64,000 nt of DNA from Thalassotalea_A litorea. GTDB taxonomy: Bacteria; Pseudomonadota; Gammaproteobacteria; Enterobacterales; Alteromonadaceae. Made by a program: the position numbers and the translations under genes. A model generated the notes under the pieces. The model made no database searches. It was given only the letters and a program-made list of their open reading frames with translations, and was not told where the DNA came from. Below, piece after piece: positions 27,541 to 36,550 of this stretch (position 1 is the stretch's first letter; every line of letters starts with the position of its first letter). The stretch lies in assembly GCF_043642205.1 (NCBI RefSeq), contig NZ_JBHZSG010000008.1, positions 48,538 through 112,537 of the forward strand, in the 5' to 3' direction.

Positions 27541-28440
27541 ATGAATATTTTGGTCGTAGGAAAATATGGACAATTAGCATCTTGCTTAAGAGATGTTGTC
27601 GATGCGGAAAAAGAGCACGATGAGCGGATTACCTGGCATTTTCTATCATCGCAGCAATTAAATATTGCCGACAGAGCATCGGTGCAACAGGCGTTTGCTA
27701 TGGTGAGCCCTGATATGGTGATTAATACAGCCGCCTATACACAGGTCGATGAAGCGGAACAAGACCGTGATCAAGCCATTGCCGTGAACCAACTAGGATG
27801 TAAGTACCTGGCTATGGCCTGCGCGAATCTAAACGTTCCTTTGATCCACATTTCCACCGACTACGTGTTCTCAGGCAATACTGATATTCCATACACGCCA
27901 GGCGAAAAGACTGATCCACAAAGCGTTTATGGGATGAGTAAATTTCTAGGTGAACAGGAAGTCATGACCTATCTGAGCCGTTTTGTGATCATACGTACTG
28001 CCTGGGTGTTTAGCGAATATGGCAAAAACTTCGTGAAAACCATGATTCGTCTTGCCCGGGAAAAACGTCAGTTTAATGTCGTTAATGATCAAGTCGGCAA
28101 CCCAACCTACGCCGGCCACCTGGCTTTAGTCATCTATCAAATGGTTATCGCTATCCAAAACGGGACCAAGCAGTGGGGAATCTATCATTACAATGGTTGT
28201 TCTTCAGTAACCTGGTATCAATTTGCCCGGGAAATTGTTGATATGGCCAAGGATCAAGCGCTGATCCAACAGTTACCTGACATCGCACCGATAACGACAA
28301 CTCAATACCCAACATTGGCAAAACGACCGGCTTTTTCTGCGATGAGTAACGATAAAATCATTCAAAAGTGGCAGGTTAGCCCAAGTGACTGGAAGCAAGG
28401 ACTGGCAAAAGTCATGGCGAGCGAACAACGAAAAACCTGA
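27541..28440 (+). CDS. rmlD: dTDP-4-dehydrorhamnose reductase
   Basis: 299 residues. NAD(P)-binding start MNILVVGKYGQLASCL (G-x-x-G-Q-L form of the RmlD family), STDYVFSGNTDIPY, and the catalytic YGMSKFLGE. It performs the last step to dTDP-L-rhamnose. AAGGAAAG precedes the start. It is separated from rmlC by 87 bases with no terminator seen and is the end of the rhamnose run; a 255-base gap follows. Confidence 0.95.
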   Translation: MNILVVGKYGQLASCLRDVVDAEKEHDERITWHFLSSQQLNIADRASVQQAFAMVSPDMVINTAAYTQVDEAEQDRDQAIAVNQLGCKYLAMACANLNVPLIHISTDYVFSGNTDIPYTPGEKTDPQSVYGMSKFLGEQEVMTYLSRFVIIRTAWVFSEYGKNFVKTMIRLAREKRQFNVVNDQVGNPTYAGHLALVIYQMVIAIQNGTKQWGIYHYNGCSSVTWYQFAREIVDMAKDQALIQQLPDIAPITTTQYPTLAKRPAFSAMSNDKIIQKWQVSPSDWKQGLAKVMASEQRKT

Positions 28441-28627
28441 CTGATAAACACGCCTGTGTATCAGCCCGTACAGCGATGCACATACAACATTGAACATAAC
28501 TCAAGACAAAAGGGTTCAACAATAAAGTCTTTCAGCATCGCATAGTGATGGGGCGTCGGGCTATTTTAACGGTGCTTTAACCCTAGGAATTTATTGGCTT
28601 TATCGTTAAAAAAATTGACAGTAGAAA

Positions 28628-28667
28628 TGGCAGGTTGCGGTTTCTCTTCTATACTCATCATTAATAA
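28628..28667 (+). promoter_or_regulatory. Promoter-like motif upstream of the UDP-sugar dehydrogenase gene
   Basis: TGGCA at 28628, 10 bases, TCTCTTCTATACT at 28643-28655, TTAATAA at 28661. It matches the block before rmlB. TTGACA at 28615 is too far (29 bases) from TATACT to be its -35. Confidence 0.55.
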
Positions 28668-28695
28668 GAACAAACAGTAACATTAAGAGTCTGCT

Positions 28696-29970
28696 ATGCC
28701 TTTTACAACTACAAAAATCGCAGTTATTGGCCTTGGTTATGTCGGGCTGCCTCTCGCCGTAGAGTTCGGTAAAAAGTATCTGACCAAAGGTTTTGATATT
28801 AATCAATCTCGCATTGACGAACTCAAATCCGGTGAAGACAGTACCCTTGAAGTCAACCCTGAAAACTTAAAAAGCGCTTCTCGCTTAACCTTTACATCGG
28901 ACGTAGAAGATTTACGAGCCTGTAACTTCTATGTAGTAACGGTACCCACGCCAATCGACAAACATAAACAACCAGACTTAACACCTCTGATCAAAGCCAG
29001 TGAAATGCTCGGCAAAGTGGTGGAGAAAGGGGATATCGTTGTTTATGAATCAACGGTATATCCGGGTGCTACCGAAGAAGACTGTATTCCGGTTATTGAA
29101 AAAGTATCAGGATTAACTTACAACCAGGACTTTTTTGCGGGTTACTCGCCAGAGCGTATTAACCCAGGCGACAAGCAGCATACGGTTACTCAAATTTTAA
29201 AAGTCACATCAGGATCAACCCCTGAGATCGCTCAAAAAGTTGATGAGATTTATCAGTCAGTAATAACCGCGGGTACCCATCTGGCGTCGTCCATCAAGGT
29301 TGCTGAGGCGGCTAAAGTAATTGAAAACACTCAGCGGGACGTTAATATCGCATTGATTAATGAACTGGCGATTATCTTTAATAAACTCAATATCGATACT
29401 CTGGAAGTCTTGCAGGCTGCTGGTACAAAATGGAACTTTTTGCCGTTTCGCCCAGGGTTGGTTGGCGGCCACTGCATTGGCGTTGACCCTTATTATCTTA
29501 CCCAAAAAGCCCAGGATATTGGTTACCACCCGAAAATGATCCTCGCTGGTCGTCACTTAAACGATGGCATGGGCGAATATGTTGTTAGTCAATTGGTGAA
29601 AAATATGATGAAGCAGCATGCTAAGGTTGAGCATGCTAACGTATTAGTGATGGGGTTAACATTCAAGGAAAACTGTCCGGATCTTCGTAATACGAAAGTG
29701 ATCGATATTGTGAAAGAGCTTCATGAATACAACATGAACGTTGATGTTACCGATCCCTGGTGCAATAAAGAGGAAGCGAGATCACTCTATGGTATCGACG
29801 TGGTGTCTCGCCCTAAACATGATCACTATGATGCGATTATTCTTGCCGTTGCCCACCGTGAATATCTGGAATTGACTACGGATGAAATTCGACAATGGGG
29901 AAGACGGGGTCATTTCATTTATGATTTAAAATATGTACTTCCCCGAGACGAAGTAGACCTCAGGCTATAA
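28696..29970 (+). CDS. tviB: UDP-N-acetylhexosamine dehydrogenase (TviB/WbpA-like)
   Basis: 424 residues of the UDP-glucose/GDP-mannose dehydrogenase superfamily. N-terminal NAD site IAVIGLGYVGLPLAVEFGKK from about residue 8, middle helix block AEAAKVIENTQRDVNIALIN, active-site Cys in LVGGHCIGVDPYYLTQKAQD, C-terminal domain with LTFKENCPDLRNTKV. The GHCIGVDPYYL form and EAAKVIENTQRDVNIAL fit enzymes that oxidise UDP-GlcNAc or UDP-GalNAc to the uronic acid. The usual partner epimerase (TviC/WbpP) is absent here. Likely supplies an acidic amino sugar to the polysaccharide (inference). Confidence 0.88.
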   Translation: MPFTTTKIAVIGLGYVGLPLAVEFGKKYLTKGFDINQSRIDELKSGEDSTLEVNPENLKSASRLTFTSDVEDLRACNFYVVTVPTPIDKHKQPDLTPLIKASEMLGKVVEKGDIVVYESTVYPGATEEDCIPVIEKVSGLTYNQDFFAGYSPERINPGDKQHTVTQILKVTSGSTPEIAQKVDEIYQSVITAGTHLASSIKVAEAAKVIENTQRDVNIALINELAIIFNKLNIDTLEVLQAAGTKWNFLPFRPGLVGGHCIGVDPYYLTQKAQDIGYHPKMILAGRHLNDGMGEYVVSQLVKNMMKQHAKVEHANVLVMGLTFKENCPDLRNTKVIDIVKELHEYNMNVDVTDPWCNKEEARSLYGIDVVSRPKHDHYDAIILAVAHREYLELTTDEIRQWGRRGHFIYDLKYVLPRDEVDLRL

Positions 29971-29978
29971 GACCTTTT

Positions 29979-30025
29979 AAACGGCTATAGCCTCGATAGG
30001 TATCTTAGAGAGTTTAGCCGTTTTT
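29979..30025 (+). terminator. Possible terminator after the UDP-sugar dehydrogenase
   Basis: AAACGGCTA (29979-29987) pairs with TAGCCGTTT (30015-30023), followed by further Ts. The loop is long (27 bases), so efficiency is uncertain. It lies between convergent genes. Confidence 0.5.
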
Positions 30026-30126
30026 GCTACGCAAGCTGTGCAGATAAGGTAAGTGCCGCCGATTATCTGAATTGTTCGCCTTCCTGAAAAAGATAACTTT
30101 CGTTCGCGGCTCTTTCTTATCGCTTT

Positions 30127-32709
30127 TTATAGCGTTTCTTTTAACTCATACAAATATTGTAAGGCCTGACGGGGACTTAATGCGTCCACATCAAGGGCCT
30201 GCAGCTTATCAATGACCGGATGGTCTTCATTGAAGCTGAATGTAACTTGCGGCGTATCTGTTGATGCTCTATCCGGCGCTTGTAACGTTGCACGGGTATC
30301 CGCGGCTTCCAGTTCTTTAAGTCGCTGTTTTGCCCGTTTCACTACCGACTTAGGAACACCCGCTAATTGCGCAACCTGAAGGCCAAAACTCTTGCTGGCA
30401 GCACCGTTTTGCACCGCATGCATAAAAACGATATTGTCATCGTGCTCTACCGCATCCAGATGAATATTCGCCAGTGAATCTAGTTGTTCCGCAAGTTGGG
30501 TTAACTCGAAATAATGGGTTGCAAATAAGGTGAAGGCTTGGGTTTTTTGCGCCAGATACTCAGCGCAGGCCCAGGCTAGTGACAAGCCATCGTAGGTACT
30601 GGTACCACGACCAATTTCATCCAACAGGACTAAACTCTTTTCGCTGGCATTATGAAGGATGTTTGCGGTTTCAGTCATTTCCACCATAAATGTTGAACGT
30701 CCTGAGGCGAGATCATCCGAAGCGCCAATGCGGGTGAAAATTCGATCGACCATACCAATTTTAGCTCGTTGTGCCGGTACATAACTGCCAATATGGGCCA
30801 ACAAAACGATCAACGCGGTTTGTCGCATATAGGTGGATTTACCACCCATATTCGGTCCGGTGATGATTAACATCTGTTGTTGTAAGTTTAGTGAAACCGG
30901 ATTGGCAATAAATGGCTGTTCGCTGACCTGCTCAACGACCGGATGACGGCCATCGTTAATATCAATGACGCGGGTTTCACACAATTCTGGTGGCTGGTAA
31001 TTTAAAGTGATTGCACGTTCACTCAGGTTTGCCAATACATCTAATGTCGCAAGCCCATCAGCACATTGTTGCAGTGTCTCGATGTTCGGTAACAATTGAT
31101 CGAACAGCTCATCATAAAGACGCTTTTCCAAGGCAAGGAAGCGACTTTGCGAGCTTAATACCTTCTCTTCGTGCTCTTTAAGCTCTTCGGTGATATAGCG
31201 TTCGTTATTTTTCAAGGTTTGCCGGCGGATATATTCCTCAGGCACTTGCTCGGATGAGGCCCGACTGATTTCGATAAAAAATCCATGGACTTTATTGTAA
31301 CCAACTTTCAGGCTGCTAATACCGGTGCGCTGGCGTTCTTGTTCTTCCAAATCGGCGAGAAACTGACTGGCTCCCTGACTTAAGTCACGAAGTTCATCCA
31401 ATTCCTGATGATATCCTTCCCGGATCACACCGCCATCTCGAATCAACACCGGAGGGTTGTCGACAATGGCTTGTGTCAACAGGTCATGTAAATGATCAAT
31501 TGGCTGACAGGCGAGTTGTAATTCCTGTAACAGAGCAGGTAATTGTGCATCCGCTAACAACTGTTGAATCTCGGGTAGTAAACCTAACGCATTGCGCAGC
31601 CTTGCTAAATCTCGTGGCCGGGCACTGCGCAGAGCGATACGCGCGACTATTCGTTCAACATCACCTACGCCTTTAATGACATCGTGTAAATCTGCAAAGA
31701 TATCCTGGTCAATCAAGGTGGATATGGCGCCTTGTCTGCGTTGTAATTTATCGATGTTGGTAAGCGGGCTGTGTAACCAACGCTTAAATAACCGTGATCC
31801 CATAGGCGACGCGGTTCTATCGAGAACGCTGGATAAGGTATTGTCATAACCTCCCGCCAGGTTGACGGTCAATTCCAAATTACGGCGCGTGGCCGCATCG
31901 AGGATCACCGCTTCCTGATAAGATTGTGCGGTTAGGGTGCGAATATGAGGCAGAGCGGTTCGTTGCGTGTCATTAACATATTGCAGCAAACAGCCACTAG
32001 CACAAATACCCCTTGGATAATGTTCAACACCAAAACCCTGCAAATCACGGGTTTCAAATTGCTTGGTTAGCAATTTATAACTTGTTTGGTGATCAAATTC
32101 CCAGTCAGGTCGGCGTCGAAGTCCTTTATACTGGGATAAAAGTTCTGGGTATGGAAACGATTCCGGATACAGCAATTCTGCCGGAGCAAGGCGCTGTAAT
32201 TCTGCGCTTAATTGTTCCTGCGTTTGTGGTTCGCACAAATGAAATTTTCCTGAACTCATATCCAGGTAGGATACACCGAACGTATCATTTTGCGCGAATA
32301 CGGCAACCAGAAGGTTGTCCTGGCGATCTTGCAACAATGCTTCATCACTCAATGTGCCGGGGGTGACGATCCGCACGACTTTACGTTCGACCGGACCTTT
32401 GCTTGTGGCAGGATCACCAACTTGCTCACATATCGCCACGGACTCACCAAGGGCGACTAATCTGGCCAGATAATTTTCTACCGCATGATACGGAACACCA
32501 GCCATAGGGATAGCATTGCCACCGGTTTTGCCTCTGGCAGTTAATGAAATATCCAGTAAATCCGCTGCTTTTTTGGCATCGTCAAAAAACAATTCATAAA
32601 AATCGCCCATTCGATAAAATAACAGGATGTGTTCGAATTCGCTTTTAATCGATAGATACTGGCGCATCATAGGGGTGTGATTTGAAAATTGTTCGGGATT
32701 CTGGGTCAT
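30127..32709 (-). CDS. mutS: DNA mismatch repair protein MutS
   Basis: 860 residues, normal for MutS I. N-terminal mismatch-binding domain with the conserved Phe-x-Glu (LLFYRMGDFYELFFDDA), core and clamp regions, Walker A GPNMGGKS at residues 618-625, then STFMVEMTETANIL, LLDEIGRGTSTYDGLSLAWA (Walker B and signature) and TLFATHYFEL. It recognises mismatches and starts methyl-directed repair. It is divergent from recA, with a 356-base gap between the two starts that contains the LexA-regulated recA promoter. Confidence 0.98.
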   Translation of the reverse strand: MTQNPEQFSNHTPMMRQYLSIKSEFEHILLFYRMGDFYELFFDDAKKAADLLDISLTARGKTGGNAIPMAGVPYHAVENYLARLVALGESVAICEQVGDPATSKGPVERKVVRIVTPGTLSDEALLQDRQDNLLVAVFAQNDTFGVSYLDMSSGKFHLCEPQTQEQLSAELQRLAPAELLYPESFPYPELLSQYKGLRRRPDWEFDHQTSYKLLTKQFETRDLQGFGVEHYPRGICASGCLLQYVNDTQRTALPHIRTLTAQSYQEAVILDAATRRNLELTVNLAGGYDNTLSSVLDRTASPMGSRLFKRWLHSPLTNIDKLQRRQGAISTLIDQDIFADLHDVIKGVGDVERIVARIALRSARPRDLARLRNALGLLPEIQQLLADAQLPALLQELQLACQPIDHLHDLLTQAIVDNPPVLIRDGGVIREGYHQELDELRDLSQGASQFLADLEEQERQRTGISSLKVGYNKVHGFFIEISRASSEQVPEEYIRRQTLKNNERYITEELKEHEEKVLSSQSRFLALEKRLYDELFDQLLPNIETLQQCADGLATLDVLANLSERAITLNYQPPELCETRVIDINDGRHPVVEQVSEQPFIANPVSLNLQQQMLIITGPNMGGKSTYMRQTALIVLLAHIGSYVPAQRAKIGMVDRIFTRIGASDDLASGRSTFMVEMTETANILHNASEKSLVLLDEIGRGTSTYDGLSLAWACAEYLAQKTQAFTLFATHYFELTQLAEQLDSLANIHLDAVEHDDNIVFMHAVQNGAASKSFGLQVAQLAGVPKSVVKRAKQRLKELEAADTRATLQAPDRASTDTPQVTFSFNEDHPVIDKLQALDVDALSPRQALQYLYELKETL

Positions 32710-32994
32710 TAATTTTTCTATTTGTCAGGAGTCTTAGACACCCGTTTTCTAGGCGCTGGACTGAGATTTTATCACTGAAATTGATGTTAAAAGATTTGTG
32801 ACTCGATAGAAAGTAATAAATACAAATTCCAAGGATTTGAACTACTGGATAACAACACTGTAAATAACGCTATAAAGAGCCGTAAATAGAATGTAAACAG
32901 CAGGGCGGATGTTTTGGCTTGAGCCTAACCCATTGATTTTCAATGTATTAGTTATGGTTGTATTGCTTTTTTATAATTTTTTCATAATTAGCTA

Positions 32995-33022
32995 TTGATA
33001 CTGTACGATTATACAGTATACT
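32995..33022 (+). promoter_or_regulatory. recA promoter with LexA (SOS) box
   Basis: TACTGTACGATTATACAGTA (32999-33018) is a full-length LexA site (CTGT-N8-ACAG core at 33001-33016). It fills the space between a -35 TTGATA (32995-33000) and a -10 TATACT (33017-33022), so LexA would block RNA polymerase directly. mutS on the other strand starts 290 bases away and is not obviously controlled by it. Confidence 0.92.
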
Positions 33023-33065
33023 GAGCAAAGTTACGGTATAAATAAGAATACGATTGGAGAGACTA

Positions 33066-34094
33066 ATGGATACGAACAAAGAAAAGGCCTTATCAGCGGC
33101 GTTAAGCCAGATTGAGCGTCAGTTCGGTAAAGGTTCGATTATGAAGCTGGGTGAGAACCGTAGCATGGATGTAGAGACCATTTCAACGGGTTCGTTGGGA
33201 TTGGATATCGCATTAGGTGCGGGTGGCTTGCCAATGGGGCGGGTAATTGAAATTTACGGTCCGGAATCCAGTGGTAAAACCACACTAACTTTAGAAGTTA
33301 TTGCCGAAGCACAACGCAATGGTAAAGTCTGTGCTTTCGTCGATGCGGAACATGCGCTGGACCCCATTTATGCTGAAAAGCTAGGCGTAAATATTAACGA
33401 CTTATTAGTTTCTCAACCGGATACTGGTGAACAAGCATTAGAAATCTGCGATATGTTGACTCGCTCTGGCGCCGTTGATGTTATCGTTGTTGACTCGGTA
33501 GCTGCTCTTACACCAAAAGCAGAGATTGAAGGCGACATGGGTGACAGCCATATGGGCCTGCAGGCGCGGATGTTGTCACAGGCGATGCGTAAGTTAACCG
33601 GTAATTTGAAACAATCGAATACCATGATGATTTTCATCAACCAAATCCGTATGAAGATTGGTGTAATGTTCGGTAATCCAGAAACCACTACAGGTGGTAA
33701 TGCCTTGAAATTCTATGCGTCAGTGCGCCTTGATATCCGTCGTATTGGTGCGGTTAAAGAAGGTGATGAAATCACCGGTAATGAGACCCGCGTGAAAGTG
33801 GTGAAGAACAAGATTGCACCACCATTTAAACAAGCGGAGTTCCAGATTCTTTATGGTGCCGGGATTAATAATTTGGGCGAGTTAATCGACCTGGGTGTTA
33901 AGCACAAGTTGGTTGAAAAGGCGGGTGCCTGGTATAGCTGCAGTGGTGAACGTATTGGTCAGGGTAAAGCCAATGCCTGTAAATACTTGCAGGAAAACCC
34001 GGCTATGGCGAAAGATATCGATGCCAAACTCAGAGCCATGTTATTGACGGCTAATCAGGTAAGCGAAGAACAAGAAGCTGAAACCGAAGATTAA
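33066..34094 (+). CDS. recA: RecA recombinase
   Basis: 342 residues. Walker A GPESSGKTTL from residue 65, the IVVDSVAALTPKAEIEGDMG Walker B region, L2 loop FINQIRMKIGVMFGNPETTT, and an acidic C-terminus (EEQEAETED). It forms the ATP-dependent strand-exchange filament and triggers LexA cleavage. ATG 33066 is used; an in-frame TTG at 33054 precedes the Shine-Dalgarno GGAGA (33056-33060) and is unlikely. A terminator follows. recX is not adjacent but about 7 kb downstream. Confidence 0.98.
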   Translation: MDTNKEKALSAALSQIERQFGKGSIMKLGENRSMDVETISTGSLGLDIALGAGGLPMGRVIEIYGPESSGKTTLTLEVIAEAQRNGKVCAFVDAEHALDPIYAEKLGVNINDLLVSQPDTGEQALEICDMLTRSGAVDVIVVDSVAALTPKAEIEGDMGDSHMGLQARMLSQAMRKLTGNLKQSNTMMIFINQIRMKIGVMFGNPETTTGGNALKFYASVRLDIRRIGAVKEGDEITGNETRVKVVKNKIAPPFKQAEFQILYGAGINNLGELIDLGVKHKLVEKAGAWYSCSGERIGQGKANACKYLQENPAMAKDIDAKLRAMLLTANQVSEEQEAETED

Positions 34095-34111
34095 ACTTTA
34101 ACTTTCTTTAT

Positions 34112-34139
34112 AAAAAAGCCGCTCAATTGAGCGGCTTTT
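34112..34139 (+). terminator. recA terminator
   Basis: A perfect 28-base palindrome: AAAAAGCCGCTC / GAGCGGCTTTTT around AATT. The T-run ends at 34139. Confidence 0.93.
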
Positions 34140-34194
34140 TGTTTTATGACGTTATTGTTATTGGGCATCGATATCGTTATGAGCCATATAGTTA

Positions 34195-34297
34195 ATACCA
34201 ATCACACTAAGTTTGTGCACAACTCAGAGTTAGGGCAGAGGTTCAGTTACAACATAGATTTTATTGATATAGTCATTCTATATTAATGAAATGGTAT
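34195..34297 (-). repeat. Shortened, inverted relative of the 50.6/51.3 kb MITE-like element
   Basis: Read on the minus strand, 34195-34292 matches the last ~100 bases of the two elements at 50.6 and 51.3 kb almost base for base, including CTAACTCTGAGTTGTGCACA and the terminal TGTGATTGGTAT. The other end, where homology stops, again reads GGTAT (34293-34297) on the plus strand, so this may be an internally deleted derivative that kept both tips, not a random truncation. It occupies most of the gap between recA and the S9 peptidase gene. Confidence 0.8.
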
Positions 34298-34424
34298 AAC
34301 GCCATACTGAAGGCGTTTGCTGGTCTGTATTTTTTGTGCCTCCTGCCCATCGATAAAGAAATAGTGTCGATGCGCTGCACGTTTACATTAAGCAAAACCA
34401 CAGCGCATGACTTTACCGATGAGG

Positions 34425-36359
34425 TTAGCTTCCTATGTGTTTATCAAGGAAGTTAACGATAGTTTCTGCGGCTTTTAATCGGTTTTCTTCAACGATAAAG
34501 CCATGATATTCGTTATCAATATAAAGCTTTTCGTAAGGGATATTATGCTCTATCAGTTTTTCTTCCAGAGCCTCGGCCTGTTCGATTGGTGTGCGCACAT
34601 CGGCACTACCATGAATTAACAGAACTGGTGCTTTTAGTTGAGACACAAGATTAACGGGTGACTGATTTTGTAGTATTTCAGGACTTTGCCCTACTGCTTC
34701 ATTTAAGTAGGTTGAACCATAAAGGCCGCCAGGTATGTCACCTTTGCTGTGCATCATTTTTAAATCATAAACACCTGATGATCCAATAGTACATTTGAAC
34801 ATGTCAGGTTCTATTGAGCTACTTTGTAATGCAGAATATGCTCCAAAACTGCCACCAGAAATACAAATTCGATTAGCATCTGCGATACCTGACTTTATTG
34901 CCCATTTTGTGGCATCGATAATGTCATATTGAACGTCAGAGCCCCAATGTTTGTCACCCAAATGCATGATCTTATCGCCAAAACCCGCTGAACCCCTAAA
35001 GTTAACTTTCAGTACCGCATAGCCTTTAGCCGCCAGATACTGACTTCTGAAATCATATCCCCAGTAGTCGCGAGCGCGAGGTCCACCATGAGGCATAACG
35101 ACTAGAGGTAGGTTTTTTACTTCTTTACCATTTGGTAGCGTTAGATAGCCGTTTAATGTCAAGCCGTCACGGGTATTGAATTTAAAAGGTTCAACAACCG
35201 CCAGATTTTCTTTTTTCAGCCAATCCGCGCGATTAAATAAGAATCGTGCCTGGTTTTTATTGGTATTGTATAAGTAGTAAGCGCCAGGATTGCGATCGCC
35301 ACGCACGTATACAATCAGATTTTCACCATCTTTTGTTGAGCTGGCAATATCAACAGAGTCGCCTTTGAACGCTTTATATAGATTCTGATGTAACTTTGCA
35401 TGCTCTACTTCATTATCGAAAATAATATAATTCGAATAGTCTTCATCAATTCGAATACCATAGGGCACATTTTGGTAGTTGCTGAGAAAATATGTAGGAA
35501 TGACAAAGTCATTTTTATAAATTTTATTGGCTGTTTTATGCTTAAGATCATATGCATACAGTGTTCCTGTGTCGCCATCATTGTACGCGGTGAAATAAAC
35601 CTTATTGTTATCGGCGCTAAACCCTCGAATAATGGTTTCATCTGCCTCGATATCCGTGACAAAATCTTGCCATTCGCCCTTAGGTTCACGGTAGTAAACT
35701 CGACTTTCGTCATAACCTTCAATGCCCGTTGCGAATCGAACAACATCGTTATGGTCGAGTAAAATGTCATTACCCCGTCCAGGTGAACGCATGATTTTTT
35801 TCTGGTTACCATTGTAAACATTGAGCTTAATAACATCTGCCGGACTAGGCTCTAAATAACGACTTTTCCATGGCTGAATACTAATAATGATTTCTTTATC
35901 GCTTTTATCATAGAGGGAGAGAAGGCTAGCCCAACCGTTACCCACTTTTTTCCTTCGGGTGATTTTACCTTCGGTAACTGCTTGGTTCATACCAAAAATG
36001 GCTTTAGGGCGACGACCATCATAGTTGATCGCGAACAAACGCCCGGTGTTATAGGTTTGCCCCAAGACTCCGTAAGTGGATAATACTTCAATAACAACGC
36101 GCTCATTATTTACCCAGTGGTAATCGCCGACCTGTTGCTTACCAGACATTTTAAATGTAAACGTCATTTTTTTATCATCTGTGCGAACAAAAGCAAGAAC
36201 GTACTCACCCTCGTGTAATGTGCGAATCGCGATGTGTTTACCATCTGGTGAAATTTTTGCCTGTTCATTTTGCATGTGGCGGGTAAAGTCCGCCAACTCA
36301 AGCGCTGTTGCGCTTGAGATGCTTAACACTAAGCAAAATAATAGAGTTATGTACTTCAT
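34425..36359 (-). CDS. S9 family (prolyl oligopeptidase-type) serine peptidase, exported
   Basis: 644 residues: signal peptide (YITLLFCLVLSISSATA), beta-propeller region (about 25-390, starting HMQNEQAKISPDGKHIAIRT), then an alpha/beta hydrolase domain. Triad: nucleophile Ser in ISGGSFGAYSALQ, Asp in HGSADVRTPIEQA, His in NEYHGFIVEE; HGGPRARDYWGYD gives the oxyanion region. Likely a periplasmic S9C dipeptidyl- or acylaminoacyl-peptidase; specificity is not readable. It stands alone, opposite in strand to its neighbours, in a block that otherwise is conserved between recA and recX, suggesting it was inserted there. Confidence 0.93.
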   Translation of the reverse strand: MKYITLLFCLVLSISSATALELADFTRHMQNEQAKISPDGKHIAIRTLHEGEYVLAFVRTDDKKMTFTFKMSGKQQVGDYHWVNNERVVIEVLSTYGVLGQTYNTGRLFAINYDGRRPKAIFGMNQAVTEGKITRRKKVGNGWASLLSLYDKSDKEIIISIQPWKSRYLEPSPADVIKLNVYNGNQKKIMRSPGRGNDILLDHNDVVRFATGIEGYDESRVYYREPKGEWQDFVTDIEADETIIRGFSADNNKVYFTAYNDGDTGTLYAYDLKHKTANKIYKNDFVIPTYFLSNYQNVPYGIRIDEDYSNYIIFDNEVEHAKLHQNLYKAFKGDSVDIASSTKDGENLIVYVRGDRNPGAYYLYNTNKNQARFLFNRADWLKKENLAVVEPFKFNTRDGLTLNGYLTLPNGKEVKNLPLVVMPHGGPRARDYWGYDFRSQYLAAKGYAVLKVNFRGSAGFGDKIMHLGDKHWGSDVQYDIIDATKWAIKSGIADANRICISGGSFGAYSALQSSSIEPDMFKCTIGSSGVYDLKMMHSKGDIPGGLYGSTYLNEAVGQSPEILQNQSPVNLVSQLKAPVLLIHGSADVRTPIEQAEALEEKLIEHNIPYEKLYIDNEYHGFIVEENRLKAAETIVNFLDKHIGS

Positions 36360-36470
36360 AATGTAGCCTTAATTTTCTTGTTTTATCCGAGGGTATATTG
36401 AATGCATAAAATAGATTTGCAGTTTTACATATTTTAATCAGTTTGTTTACAGTTTGATAAAAAATGCTTT

Positions 36471-36502
36471 AGACGTCTATACGTTTAGATGTTGAAATGT
36501 CT
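36471..36502 (+). promoter_or_regulatory. Tandem MetJ operators upstream of metA
   Basis: Four contiguous 8-base met boxes: AGACGTCT (perfect consensus), ATACGTTT, AGATGTTG, AAATGTCT. They lie 49 bases before the metA start, as expected for repression by MetJ with S-adenosylmethionine. Confidence 0.88.
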
Positions 36503-36550
36503 CATTCGATTCAGTAGTATGGGCTCTTCGTTTTTCCGTGGAGATCCCGC

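Noticed and set aside
14990..29970. Exosortase/PEP-CTERM system
   Set aside because: The gene content resembles exosortase-linked loci, but no exosortase and no PEP-CTERM tail was found in the window.
35400..35836. Long frames on both strands within the S9 peptidase gene
   Set aside because: They lie entirely inside a well supported gene whose catalytic motifs and length are intact; shadows.
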